A DNA stretch of 58,253 nucleotides. Source: Bacillus taeanensis (GTDB taxonomy: Bacteria; Bacillota; Bacilli; Bacillales; UBA6769). Below are positions 42,153 to 49,439 of this stretch, piece after piece. The stretch is from the NCBI RefSeq assembly GCF_003318295.1, contig NZ_QOCW01000031.1, positions 1 through 58,253 of the forward strand, given 5' to 3'. The translations under genes were made by a program, and so were the position numbers. Below the pieces are notes generated by a model. It made no database searches. It was not told where the DNA came from and saw nothing but the letters and a program-made list of their open reading frames with translations. Every line of letters starts with the position of its first letter. Positions within the stretch are counted from its first letter, which is position 1.

Positions 42153-42440
42153 TTGCAGTGTTTATGGTGTGAAACAGACAGTGCTTCTCATACAAAATTA
42201 ACAGGATATTGGGAATTGCCGGATGGCAGTCGAGCGATTGAAATTCAATCTATTCCATCCATTATTTGCGCAAATTGCGGAATGGAGTATCAAGAAGATC
42301 AAACGGTTGAAGACATTGAAGAACAACTTTTGTTAATTGATACTAAAAAATTACCGAAAATAATAACTTACCAAGGGTTAATGGAACAGCCGAGGCGATT
42401 GAAGAAAAATTATTTTGATTTCAATAAATACCCACTTTAA
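42153..42440 (+). CDS. yokU: YokU-family small zinc-finger protein
   Basis: A 95-residue protein with a CLWC pair near the start and CANCGMEY in the middle, forming a likely four-cysteine zinc site. It then has DTKKLPKI and a KKNYFDFNKYPL tail, as in B. subtilis YokU. GGAGG (42141-42145) lies seven bases before TTG 42153, which gives MQCLWC; the ATG at 42135 overlaps the box and is unlikely. It is found next to kamA in Bacillus genomes. Function unknown; MqsA-type zinc regulators have a comparable CxxC...CxxC N-terminus. Confidence 0.8.
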   Translation: MQCLWCETDSASHTKLTGYWELPDGSRAIEIQSIPSIICANCGMEYQEDQTVEDIEEQLLLIDTKKLPKIITYQGLMEQPRRLKKNYFDFNKYPL

Positions 42441-42456
42441 AAAAGAAATTTCTACT

Positions 42457-42482
42457 AAGCAGCGAGTGAGTGATCGCTGCTT
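42457..42482 (+). terminator. Hairpin between yokU and yodT
   Basis: AAGCAGCGA / TCGCTGCTT around an eight-base loop; weak T run (ATCTCTAATTT). It may only attenuate read-through into yodT. Confidence 0.45.
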
Positions 42483-42566
42483 ATCTCTAATTTATATTAA
42501 TAAGTCAAAAAATAGAAATCGCTCATATATATAATGATAAGATTCTAATACAGCGGGGTGAGTTCT

Positions 42567-43940
42567 GTGACGAAACGAAAAACACACCTTATTAAACCGC
42601 TATTAGGTTTAGATTATCCTGAAGTAACTCATGGTAAAGGAATTTATTTATATGATACAGAAGGAAATGAGTATATTGATGCTGCATCTGGAGCTGCAAC
42701 TGCTAATATCGGGCATGGTGTCATGGAGATCGCAAAAGTAATGTATGAACAGGCAACACGTGTTTCTTTCGCTTACCGTTCTCATTTTACGAGTGAACCT
42801 GCCGAAAAACTTGCTGGAATACTGGCCAACTATGCACAAGGTGATTTAAATTGGGTATTTTTTGTAAACAGTGGTTCAGAAGCAACAGAAACGGCTTTAA
42901 AAATTGCGCTTCAATATTGGCAGGAAAGAGGAAAACCTGAAAAAAATCATATTTTATCAAGGTGGATGAGCTATCACGGCATTACATTAGGCGCCTTATC
43001 GATGTCAGGGCATATCATTCGTAGAAGGCGCTTTGAATCTCTTTTAAAAGATTATCCAGCAGTACCCCCACCATATTGTTATCGCTGTCCCTACAACCTT
43101 TCTTATCCGCAGTGCAAAACAGCGTGCGCCTCTGAATTAGAACAAGCCATTTTAAAAATCGGAGCTGACAAAGTAGCAGCATTTATATTTGAACCGGTTA
43201 TTGGTGCTGCAGGAGGAGCGGTTGTACCTCCTGATGATTATTATAAAGAAATAAAAGCCATTTGTGATAAATATGAGATTTTATTAATTGCAGATGAAGT
43301 AATGACAGGAATAGGGCGTACTGGAAAGATGTTTGCGATGGAACATTGGAATGTGCAGCCCGACTTAATCGCACTTGGAAAAGGGATGAGCGCAGGCTAT
43401 ACACCGATGGCGGCGACTATTGTAAGCGATCGTATTATTGAAGTCATTGAGAAAGGATCAAAAGTGATATTAAGCGGTCATACATTTAGCGGTAACCCGC
43501 AATCCGCTTCTATTTGTGAAGCTGTATTAGAATATATTGAAAAACATAACCTAGTCCAAAATGCGAAAGAACAAGGCGAACGTTTACTGATGGGATTATC
43601 AAACTTAGAAGCAAAGTATTCGCTTGTTGGCCATTCTCGTGGACTCGGGCTTCTTTGTGGACTTGAATTTGTTCGAAATAAAGAGACAAAAGAGCCATTC
43701 CCGCTTGAACTTGAAATCACAAACCGAATTATTCAACGCGCGTTTCAAAAAGGATTAATACTCTATAATGCAGCAGGAGGAATTAACGGGAACAGCGGTG
43801 ATGCTGTCCTTATCGCCCCTCCTCTTACAATTAATCGTGTTGAAGTTTATAAAGTATTAACGGTTTTAGAAGAAGTCATTCGTGAAATTTCTCTTGAACT
43901 TAAAAATGAAGGATTGTTAACAAATCGCTCCATTAGCTAA
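42567..43940 (+). CDS. yodT: Class III PLP aminotransferase YodT
   Basis: A 457-residue omega-type aminotransferase. It has YDTEGNEYIDAASGAATANIGHG, NSGSEATETALKIA, FEPVIGAAGG, ADEVMTGIGRTGKMFA and the PLP lysine motif LGKGMSAGYTPM. CYRCPYNLSYPQCKTAC is a cysteine-rich insertion (about 170-187) that could bind metal. GTG 42567 follows GGGGTGA with good spacing; GTG 42558 lies inside that box. Within the kamA locus it probably moves an amino group of beta-lysine or a breakdown product. Confidence 0.85.
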   Translation: MTKRKTHLIKPLLGLDYPEVTHGKGIYLYDTEGNEYIDAASGAATANIGHGVMEIAKVMYEQATRVSFAYRSHFTSEPAEKLAGILANYAQGDLNWVFFVNSGSEATETALKIALQYWQERGKPEKNHILSRWMSYHGITLGALSMSGHIIRRRRFESLLKDYPAVPPPYCYRCPYNLSYPQCKTACASELEQAILKIGADKVAAFIFEPVIGAAGGAVVPPDDYYKEIKAICDKYEILLIADEVMTGIGRTGKMFAMEHWNVQPDLIALGKGMSAGYTPMAATIVSDRIIEVIEKGSKVILSGHTFSGNPQSASICEAVLEYIEKHNLVQNAKEQGERLLMGLSNLEAKYSLVGHSRGLGLLCGLEFVRNKETKEPFPLELEITNRIIQRAFQKGLILYNAAGGINGNSGDAVLIAPPLTINRVEVYKVLTVLEEVIREISLELKNEGLLTNRSIS

Positions 43941-43961
43941 TCAAAAATGGAGGTGGGAAAA

Positions 43962-44660
43962 TTGCTGAAAACAAAGGTTGTCGAACTCGATCAAGCGATG
44001 ATTCATATTAAAAACGGGATGACGATGATGTGCGGCGGCTTTGGAGGTGTAGGGTCTCCGCCAACGATTATCCGTGCCATCTTAGATAAAGGAATTAAAG
44101 ATCTTACATTTATTTGTAATGATGCGGGGTTTCCGTGGATAGGACCTGGTAAGCTTATAGTTGAAAAACGCATTAAACATTTAATTGCCTCACATATTGG
44201 TTCTAATCCTGAAGCGGGAAAACAAATGCATGAGGGGCGCTTAAAAGTAGATTTCTTCCCTCAAGGCACATTAGCAGAAAAAATTAGAGCAGGCGGAATG
44301 GGTTTGGGCGGCATACTCGTTGATGTTGGGATAGGGACGATTGCAGAAAAAGGAAAACAAAAAGTAATCGTAAATGAAACAGAATATATGATTGAACCTG
44401 CACTTATGGCAGATGTTTCAATTGTTTACGCAAAAAAAGCCGATCCGTATGGAAATTTAATTTATGATAAAACCGCCCGTAATATGAATCCTCATGTGGC
44501 CGCAGCTGGGGCGATCACCATTGCAGAAGTAGAAGAAATTGTTTCGTTTAATGAGCTTGATCCAGAATCGATTGTCACACCTGGCGTTTATATTGATTAT
44601 GTGATTTTAAGTGAAGGGGTGGACTGGAAATGGCCGTGGGAATTACAGAAAGATACTTGA
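43962..44660 (+). CDS. yodS: CoA-transferase alpha subunit YodS
   Basis: A 232-residue subunit A of a family I (acetoacetyl/succinyl-type) CoA transferase. It has MMCGGFGGVGSPPTIIRAI (the GxGGFGxxGxP motif), NDAGFPWIGPG, FFPQGTLAEKIRAGG and ARNMNPHVAAAGAITIAEVEEIV. GGAGGTG lies before TTG 43962; the ATG at 43947 overlaps that box. It overlaps the beta-subunit gene by 31 bases, so both are made together. It probably charges a beta-amino or keto acid with CoA. Confidence 0.85.
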   Translation: MLKTKVVELDQAMIHIKNGMTMMCGGFGGVGSPPTIIRAILDKGIKDLTFICNDAGFPWIGPGKLIVEKRIKHLIASHIGSNPEAGKQMHEGRLKVDFFPQGTLAEKIRAGGMGLGGILVDVGIGTIAEKGKQKVIVNETEYMIEPALMADVSIVYAKKADPYGNLIYDKTARNMNPHVAAAGAITIAEVEEIVSFNELDPESIVTPGVYIDYVILSEGVDWKWPWELQKDT

Positions 44661-45292
44661 TCGCAAAACGAGCTGCACAAGAAATTACCCGAGGGATGAT
44701 TGTAAACCTTGGTATTGGTATTCCGACATTAGTTGCTGATTATATCCCAAATGATTATGGCGTGATGCTTCATACAGAAAACGGCATATTAGGAATGGGT
44801 CCATCACCTGAAACAGGAAAAGAAGATGGCCACCTGTCGAATGCAGGCGGCTTTCCGGTAACAATAAAGAAAGGTGCCTCTTATTTTGATAGCGCGACAG
44901 CCTTTGGAATTATTAGAAGAGGATATCTTGATGTTACTATCCTCGGTGCTCTTCAAGTTAGTGAATGCGGAGATATTGCGAATTGGATTGTACCAGGAAA
45001 ACGAGTTCCTGGGATGGGCGGTGCAATGGAGCTTGCTCAAAAAGCGAAAAAAGTGATTGTCCTTATGAATCACACATCAAAGGATGGATCTTCTAAAATT
45101 TTAAAAACATGCACACTGCCGTTAACTGCTGTCAAAAGCGCGAACCTTATTATTACTGAAAAAGCTGTATTTAAAGTTCAAGATGAGCGGCTGTATCTAA
45201 AAGAAGTGATGCCTGGTTCTAGTATCAATGATATAGTGAACTCAACAGATGCTTCCGTCACTATTTGTGATTCACTTACGAACGGCAAGTAA
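44630..45292 (+). CDS. yodR: CoA-transferase beta subunit YodR
   Basis: A 220-residue subunit B with the catalytic glutamate motif TENGILGMGP (about 45-54). VNLGIGIPTLVADYIP, GGFPVTIKKGASYFDSATAFGIIRRG and GKRVPGMGGAMELAQKAKKVIVLMNHT are family segments. ATG 44630 has AAGGGGTGG before it. It is the last gene of the locus. In B. subtilis yodQ (a peptidase/deacetylase-like gene) sits in the same cluster; it is not in this window. Confidence 0.87.
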   Translation: MAVGITERYLIAKRAAQEITRGMIVNLGIGIPTLVADYIPNDYGVMLHTENGILGMGPSPETGKEDGHLSNAGGFPVTIKKGASYFDSATAFGIIRRGYLDVTILGALQVSECGDIANWIVPGKRVPGMGGAMELAQKAKKVIVLMNHTSKDGSSKILKTCTLPLTAVKSANLIITEKAVFKVQDERLYLKEVMPGSSINDIVNSTDASVTICDSLTNGK

Positions 45293-45340
45293 GGGGGTGT
45301 TTCATTAGAGGCTGACCCCACAACCTCGTACAAGAGATAG

Positions 45341-45360
45341 ATCCGTTTTATAAAACGGAT
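45341..45360. repeat. 20-base perfect palindrome downstream of yodR and the recombinase
   Basis: ATCCGTTTTATAAAACGGAT, a perfect palindrome without loop, midway between convergent yodR and the recombinase gene. Imperfect G/C-rich pairs (GGGG...CCCC) also frame 45295-45330 and 45375-45410. It may act as a terminator for both genes or as a protein-binding site. Confidence 0.5.
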
Positions 45361-45416
45361 ACTATATATGAGGCGGGGAGAGTCTACTCTATGCTTTTGA
45401 GATAGCCCCTTACTCT

Positions 45417-46541
45417 TTATACCCCAAATCTTACATGACTAAGGTGATCGTGTAGTTTTTCTTTTTCAATTCTCTCTAAATACACATTTGTTGTTGAAAT
45501 ATCTTCATGTCCTGCAAGCTGCTTGACAACAGAGAGCGGTACATCGTTTTCTAACAGTGTTGTAATATACGTATGGCGAAACCAGTGCGGAGAAATATGA
45601 GGATTTTTCTCCGCATATTTCGCTGCTGTTTTTACAATATGATAAATGTTTTTATAAGACATTCTTTTCTTATGAAAACGAGTTTCCTCATTATAATAAG
45701 TGCGAATCGAAAAGAAGAGCGGGGACCTGTCATACGGATCGATCTCAGCTGATTCTTCAAAACTTCTTCTGTATTCAAACAATGCGTTAAGAAAGCGATC
45801 ATCAATGACTGGTATCGTTCGTTGTTTATTTCCTTTTCCGATCACATCGATATTCACTTCACCGCGCCGGTTATAGCGAAAAGATCCCCAATTTAACGAA
45901 ACAATTTCACTGGCACGCATTCCGGTTTTATATAATAAATGACCGAGCAGCTCATTCCGTTTCGTTCTCTGGACTCTATAAGCTTTTTGTTTTACAAGTT
46001 TAGAAAATAACCCAATCAATTCTTCCGCATCTTGCTGTGAAAGCTCCCGTACTTGGCTGTATGTTTGAGTTTCGGATAAGAGATCGGAATAATGCCCTTT
46101 TTTTATCGCGGGTTTTTTAATCCATTCGTAGAGCGGCCCTTTATAAAAATGCGTTTTATAACCAAATGCTAATAAACGGCGGAAGAAATTTAATTTCCGC
46201 GCTGCTGATCTTGCTGCGTATTTTTCATTGATGTAACGGTTATACATTCTTACTTCTGGAAAACCAATCCCTTTAAATGTAATCTGATAATCTTCCATAA
46301 ATGAAAGAAGAGTTTGGGCATCTGTTCGATAAGCTTTAAGCGTCTGAGGAGATAACGGTTTTCCGCGATCTTCATTATTGATTTCCTCAAGAAAGAAAAT
46401 TTCAAGGAACTCTCGATCTGAACAAGATGATAAGTCCAGCTCACCTCGTTCATTTAATAAACCATTTTTCTCCATCGACATTCTTAGTTTATGTACATAA
46501 TCACGATCCTGCAGGCTGCTTTGTTTTGGAATTAAATTCAC
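45417..46541 (-). CDS. Tyrosine recombinase/integrase, solitary
   Basis: A 374-residue tyrosine recombinase. A SAM-like core-binding domain (about 55-150) is followed by a catalytic domain with the full set R209 (TGMRASE), K236 (GKGNKQR), H319 and R322 (HWFRHT), H345 (GHEDIS) and Y354 (TNVYLE). It is longer at the N-terminus than XerC/D (about 300). No phage, excisionase or cargo genes lie beside it. The start is GTG 46541 with GGTGATG upstream. A 14-base-arm inverted repeat with a 7-base spacer lies 86-120 bases upstream and could be its crossover site. Confidence 0.88.
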   Translation of the reverse strand: MNLIPKQSSLQDRDYVHKLRMSMEKNGLLNERGELDLSSCSDREFLEIFFLEEINNEDRGKPLSPQTLKAYRTDAQTLLSFMEDYQITFKGIGFPEVRMYNRYINEKYAARSAARKLNFFRRLLAFGYKTHFYKGPLYEWIKKPAIKKGHYSDLLSETQTYSQVRELSQQDAEELIGLFSKLVKQKAYRVQRTKRNELLGHLLYKTGMRASEIVSLNWGSFRYNRRGEVNIDVIGKGNKQRTIPVIDDRFLNALFEYRRSFEESAEIDPYDRSPLFFSIRTYYNEETRFHKKRMSYKNIYHIVKTAAKYAEKNPHISPHWFRHTYITTLLENDVPLSVVKQLAGHEDISTTNVYLERIEKEKLHDHLSHVRFGV

Positions 46542-46626
46542 TGTTCATCACCACTTACTTTAGATTAGTTTACAATAATAATATTATGTATACAAATGAA
46601 AGTAGATTGCTAGTTTACTTACTTTA

Positions 46627-46661
46627 TTTATGTCCGATAACTGATACTTATCGGACATAAA
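46627..46661. repeat. lox/dif-like inverted repeat upstream of the recombinase
   Basis: The perfect 14-base arms TTTATGTCCGATAA (46627-46640) and TTATCGGACATAAA (46648-46661) are separated by the 7-base spacer CTGATAC. The region is divergent, so a terminator is unlikely. The geometry is that of a tyrosine-recombinase core site (Cre/lox: 13 + 8; Xer/dif: 11 + 6), or of an operator. The rest of the 422-base gap 46542-46963 holds only the downstream gene's promoter. Confidence 0.6.
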
Positions 46662-46889
46662 CTTATTTTAACACAAAATAGGACGTAATGAACGGATAAA
46701 TTAAATATTATATCCATTATTTCCTATTTTTATTACCATTATTAGCTTTTTTCTTTTTTGCAACGAGATGGACAACTTATAAGGAAAGAGGTTTTCGATG
46801 CACGTGAGAGTGATTCTCTGCATACCATAAACTGGTTTTTTGTGAATAAAAGATGAAAGGTTTTCTTACAAAATTATTGAAAAATATTG

Positions 46890-46918
46890 TTGATTTCTAT
46901 CAATAAGCGCGATAAAAT
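46890..46918 (+). promoter_or_regulatory. Sigma-A promoter of the TRIC-type channel gene
   Basis: TTGATT (46890-46895), a 17-base spacer and TAAAAT (46913-46918), about 45 bases before the start codon. Confidence 0.5.
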
Positions 46919-46963
46919 TTAGCTAGTTTAGTTGAACGGTCATTAGAGAAAGAAGGGTACGAA

Positions 46964-47572
46964 ATGGAACATACGTGGGATTTGTTAAACATCATCGGAA
47001 CCATCGCATTCGCGATCAGCGGAGCCATTGTTGCGATGGAAGAAGATTATGATTTGTTAGGGGCATTTATTTTAGGACTGGCAACCGCTTTTGGCGGAGG
47101 AGTTGTCCGAAACTTACTAATCGGTGTCCCTGTTGAAACACTTTGGCAGCAGGATGGTCTTTTAAAGCTGGCCATTATTGTCATCGCGATCGTCTTTTTT
47201 ATGCCGAACGGCTGGATTAAACATTGGCGCCGTTGGGGGAATTTCTTTGATGCTCTCGGTTTAGCGGCTTTTGCGATCCAAGGGGCATTATATGCTGCGG
47301 ACATGAATCACCCAATTAGCGCCGTAATGGTTGCGGCGGTATTAACAGGCTCAGGAGGCGGGGTTATTCGCGATGTACTAGCGAGAAGAAAACCGACCGT
47401 ACTTCAGGCGGAAATTTATGCGGTTTGGGCAATGCTTGCAGGTCTTGTAATCGGCTTAGGAATTGCTACTGATATATGGCACTTTTATGCACTATTTATT
47501 ATTGTTGTGGCGCTTCGGATGTTTTCTGTTATGTATAATTGGCATCTTCCTAGACGTTCACTACGAATTTAG
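46964..47572 (+). CDS. TRIC-type cation channel family protein (YvgT/YicG, UPF0126)
   Basis: A 202-residue membrane protein with seven hydrophobic segments and two related halves. Each half has the glycine-rich motif (AISGAIVAMEEDYDLLGAFILGLATAFGGGVVRNLLIG; AIQGAL..., SGGGVIRDVLARRKP). This repeated GGGxxRDxL motif defines the family, whose bacterial and archaeal members include trimeric cation channels. The length equals B. subtilis YvgT. ATG 46964 follows AGAAAGAAGGG. Physiological ion and role are not known. Confidence 0.85.
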   Translation: MEHTWDLLNIIGTIAFAISGAIVAMEEDYDLLGAFILGLATAFGGGVVRNLLIGVPVETLWQQDGLLKLAIIVIAIVFFMPNGWIKHWRRWGNFFDALGLAAFAIQGALYAADMNHPISAVMVAAVLTGSGGGVIRDVLARRKPTVLQAEIYAVWAMLAGLVIGLGIATDIWHFYALFIIVVALRMFSVMYNWHLPRRSLRI

Positions 47573-47583
47573 TAACAAATAAA

Positions 47584-47618
47584 AAAACAGGCTGCGATTT
47601 TGCAGGCTGTTTTTCTTT
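47584..47618 (+). terminator. Terminator of the TRIC-type gene
   Basis: AACAGGCTGC / GCAGGCTGTT with one central mismatch, then TTTTCTTT. Confidence 0.65.
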
Positions 47619-47775
47619 ATAAAAAACAACGTGATACTTAGAAATTAGTTAAGAATGTAGATATTTTCTTTAAATAGTAAATTTAAAAGAATTTTCAGAA
47701 AAAACAAAAAAATATATTGAAATATATGAATATACCATTTATAATAGGAAAAAGAGCACCGAGGGGGAAGCCAAA

Positions 47776-48012
47776 ATGAAACATGAAAATTTTTATAAAG
47801 AGAACATGAAGCAATCTGCAATGAAAAAACAAAAAAGTTCAGAGAGTTTTATTTTGGAAATGTATACTCAAATGGTCATTGATGAATCATTATTTAAAAT
47901 GAGAAAAGCAACACTGCTGTCAGCAATCGACTCTGCCTTAGACAATAGAGATAAGGGGTTATTTCAAACATTATCGACAGAATATAATAAACTTGTTCGT
48001 GCAGTTAGTTGA
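47776..48012 (+). CDS. IDEAL-domain small protein
   Basis: A 78-residue protein. Residues 30-70 (LEMYTQMVIDESLFKMRKATLLSAIDSALDNRDKGLFQTLSTEYNKLV) fit the IDEAL domain, in which I-D-x-A-L followed by a charged helix is typical (here IDSAL). The N-terminus is Lys/Met/Gln-rich. GAGGGGGAAG precedes ATG 47776. IDEAL proteins are small Bacillales proteins that bind partner proteins (for example ComK-interacting MecA-type adaptors, less certain). Partner unknown. Confidence 0.7.
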   Translation: MKHENFYKENMKQSAMKKQKSSESFILEMYTQMVIDESLFKMRKATLLSAIDSALDNRDKGLFQTLSTEYNKLVRAVS

Positions 48013-48037
48013 CTTAAAGCTGTACGATCACAAAAAA

Positions 48038-48068
48038 GGAAGCTGGGATTAAATACAGCTTTCTTTTT
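48038..48068 (+). terminator. Terminator after the IDEAL protein gene
   Basis: AAGGAAGCTG / CAGCTTTCTT with a 10-base loop and T7 run. It ends just before the first ligase gene. Confidence 0.65.
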
Positions 48069-48128
48069 TTGTGTTTTTCGGTAAAATATGTAGAAAAGCA
48101 AGTTTTTCAGAAAGGACATGGAAGCCTA

Positions 48129-49439
48129 TTGAATTACATAGAATCCACAAACTATTTAAAACAATTTTATTCAAGAACCACTAACCGTACTGCTAATCAT
48201 CACTTGTCTATTATGGAGGAACTCTTTCATTTATTTCATTTGAATGAAAGTCAATTTGATATTGTCCAGGTAACGGGTTCGTGCGGAAAAGGAAGTACCG
48301 TTACGTACATTTCGCACATTTTATTACAAAATAACATTTCTCACGGTGTATTTACCGGACCTCACTTATTACGGTACGAAGAACGTTTTGCTGTAAATGG
48401 AAGCCTCATTTCTTCTCATGACTTTTGTGAAATAGTTACAACGATTGCGCAAATATTAAAAAATTATCCGAAAGAAAATGAAGTTGGTCATATGCACGTG
48501 ATGACCTTACTTGCATTTTTGTACTTCCGGAAACTGGGGATAAAGTTAGTCATTTTCGAAAATGGTTCTGGCGGCCTATCTGATCCGTCCAATATTCTAA
48601 ATCCCGTTATTGCTGTATTCACTGAAATCACCTTTGATCATACACACTTACTCGGAAATTCTATTGAAGAAATCACACGTAATAAAGCAGCCATTATTAA
48701 AAATCGGACAAAATATGTCGCGGCAGGGATGCGAAATAAGAAGGCAAGAACGTTACTTAAAAGCCTTGCAGCAGCAAAAAATGCTTCCTTTCGATTTATT
48801 GATGAACACTATAAAAGTACTTACAAAAAACAGTTATTTCATTATAGAGGGTTTACAGAATGGATCTTACCCATGTCATTTCCTGCTGAATATCAACAGC
48901 AAAACTTTACAAATGCCGTTTGCGTTATGGAGCTGCTGCAAAAAATAAGATATCCTATCTCACAGTATTCCCCTTTCAATACGGGGGATGTGCTGCTGCC
49001 TGGACGGATGGAATGGACGGAGATCTGCGGGGAGGAAATTCTGCTTGATGGTGCTCATAATGAATACGAGCTGGCATCATTAAAAAGAGAAATAGAGAAA
49101 CAAAACTTGAAAAATCCACTGTTTTTTATGGCTTTTTCTTCTAATAAAGATATCGAAAAAATGGTAAAATCAATTGCATTAAAAGAGGCTTTTTACATCA
49201 TTGTTCCTTCCCCCTTTCATGAGCGAAGAATCAATCATAAAGTGGTGGAATCGGTCTTTCATTCTCTTCAATTACCTTATACTTATCATGAAAATATTGA
49301 GAGGGGATTACAAGACTTTTTAAGGCGAAATAACAATCAATCGAAAGTGATTACAGGTTCTCTTTATCTTATTGGTTTTATTAAACAAAAACAAAAAGAG
49401 GGGTTTATAAATGACACTTACAACACTGAAACAAGCTGA
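48129..49439 (+). CDS. FolC/Mur-type amide ligase, divergent (first of a tandem pair)
   Basis: A 436-residue Mur-ligase-fold protein of the folylpolyglutamate synthase group. P-loop VTGSCGKGST (about 47-56) sits where FolC has VTGTNGKGS. FTGPHLLRYEERFAVNG matches the FolC omega-type loop, HVMTLLAFLYF the core, and DGAHNEYEL the C-domain motif. The folate-site motif GLGGRLDATN of true FolC is replaced by ENGSGGLSDPSNIL. Start TTG 48129 is tentative: AAAGGA lies 12 bases upstream and GGAAG four bases upstream. It overlaps the second ligase by 29 bases. Substrate unknown; folate seems less likely. Confidence 0.7.
   Translation: MNYIESTNYLKQFYSRTTNRTANHHLSIMEELFHLFHLNESQFDIVQVTGSCGKGSTVTYISHILLQNNISHGVFTGPHLLRYEERFAVNGSLISSHDFCEIVTTIAQILKNYPKENEVGHMHVMTLLAFLYFRKLGIKLVIFENGSGGLSDPSNILNPVIAVFTEITFDHTHLLGNSIEEITRNKAAIIKNRTKYVAAGMRNKKARTLLKSLAAAKNASFRFIDEHYKSTYKKQLFHYRGFTEWILPMSFPAEYQQQNFTNAVCVMELLQKIRYPISQYSPFNTGDVLLPGRMEWTEICGEEILLDGAHNEYELASLKREIEKQNLKNPLFFMAFSSNKDIEKMVKSIALKEAFYIIVPSPFHERRINHKVVESVFHSLQLPYTYHENIERGLQDFLRRNNNQSKVITGSLYLIGFIKQKQKEGFINDTYNTETS

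Noticed and set aside
45417..46541. Prophage or integrative element marked by the recombinase
   Set aside because: No capsid, replication, excisionase or conjugation genes, no tRNA and no flanking direct repeats; neighbours are housekeeping-type genes.
48069..48128. Longer N-terminus for the first FolC-like ligase
   Set aside because: The upstream start lies within the preceding terminator and lacks a ribosome site; the frame extension is probably untranslated.
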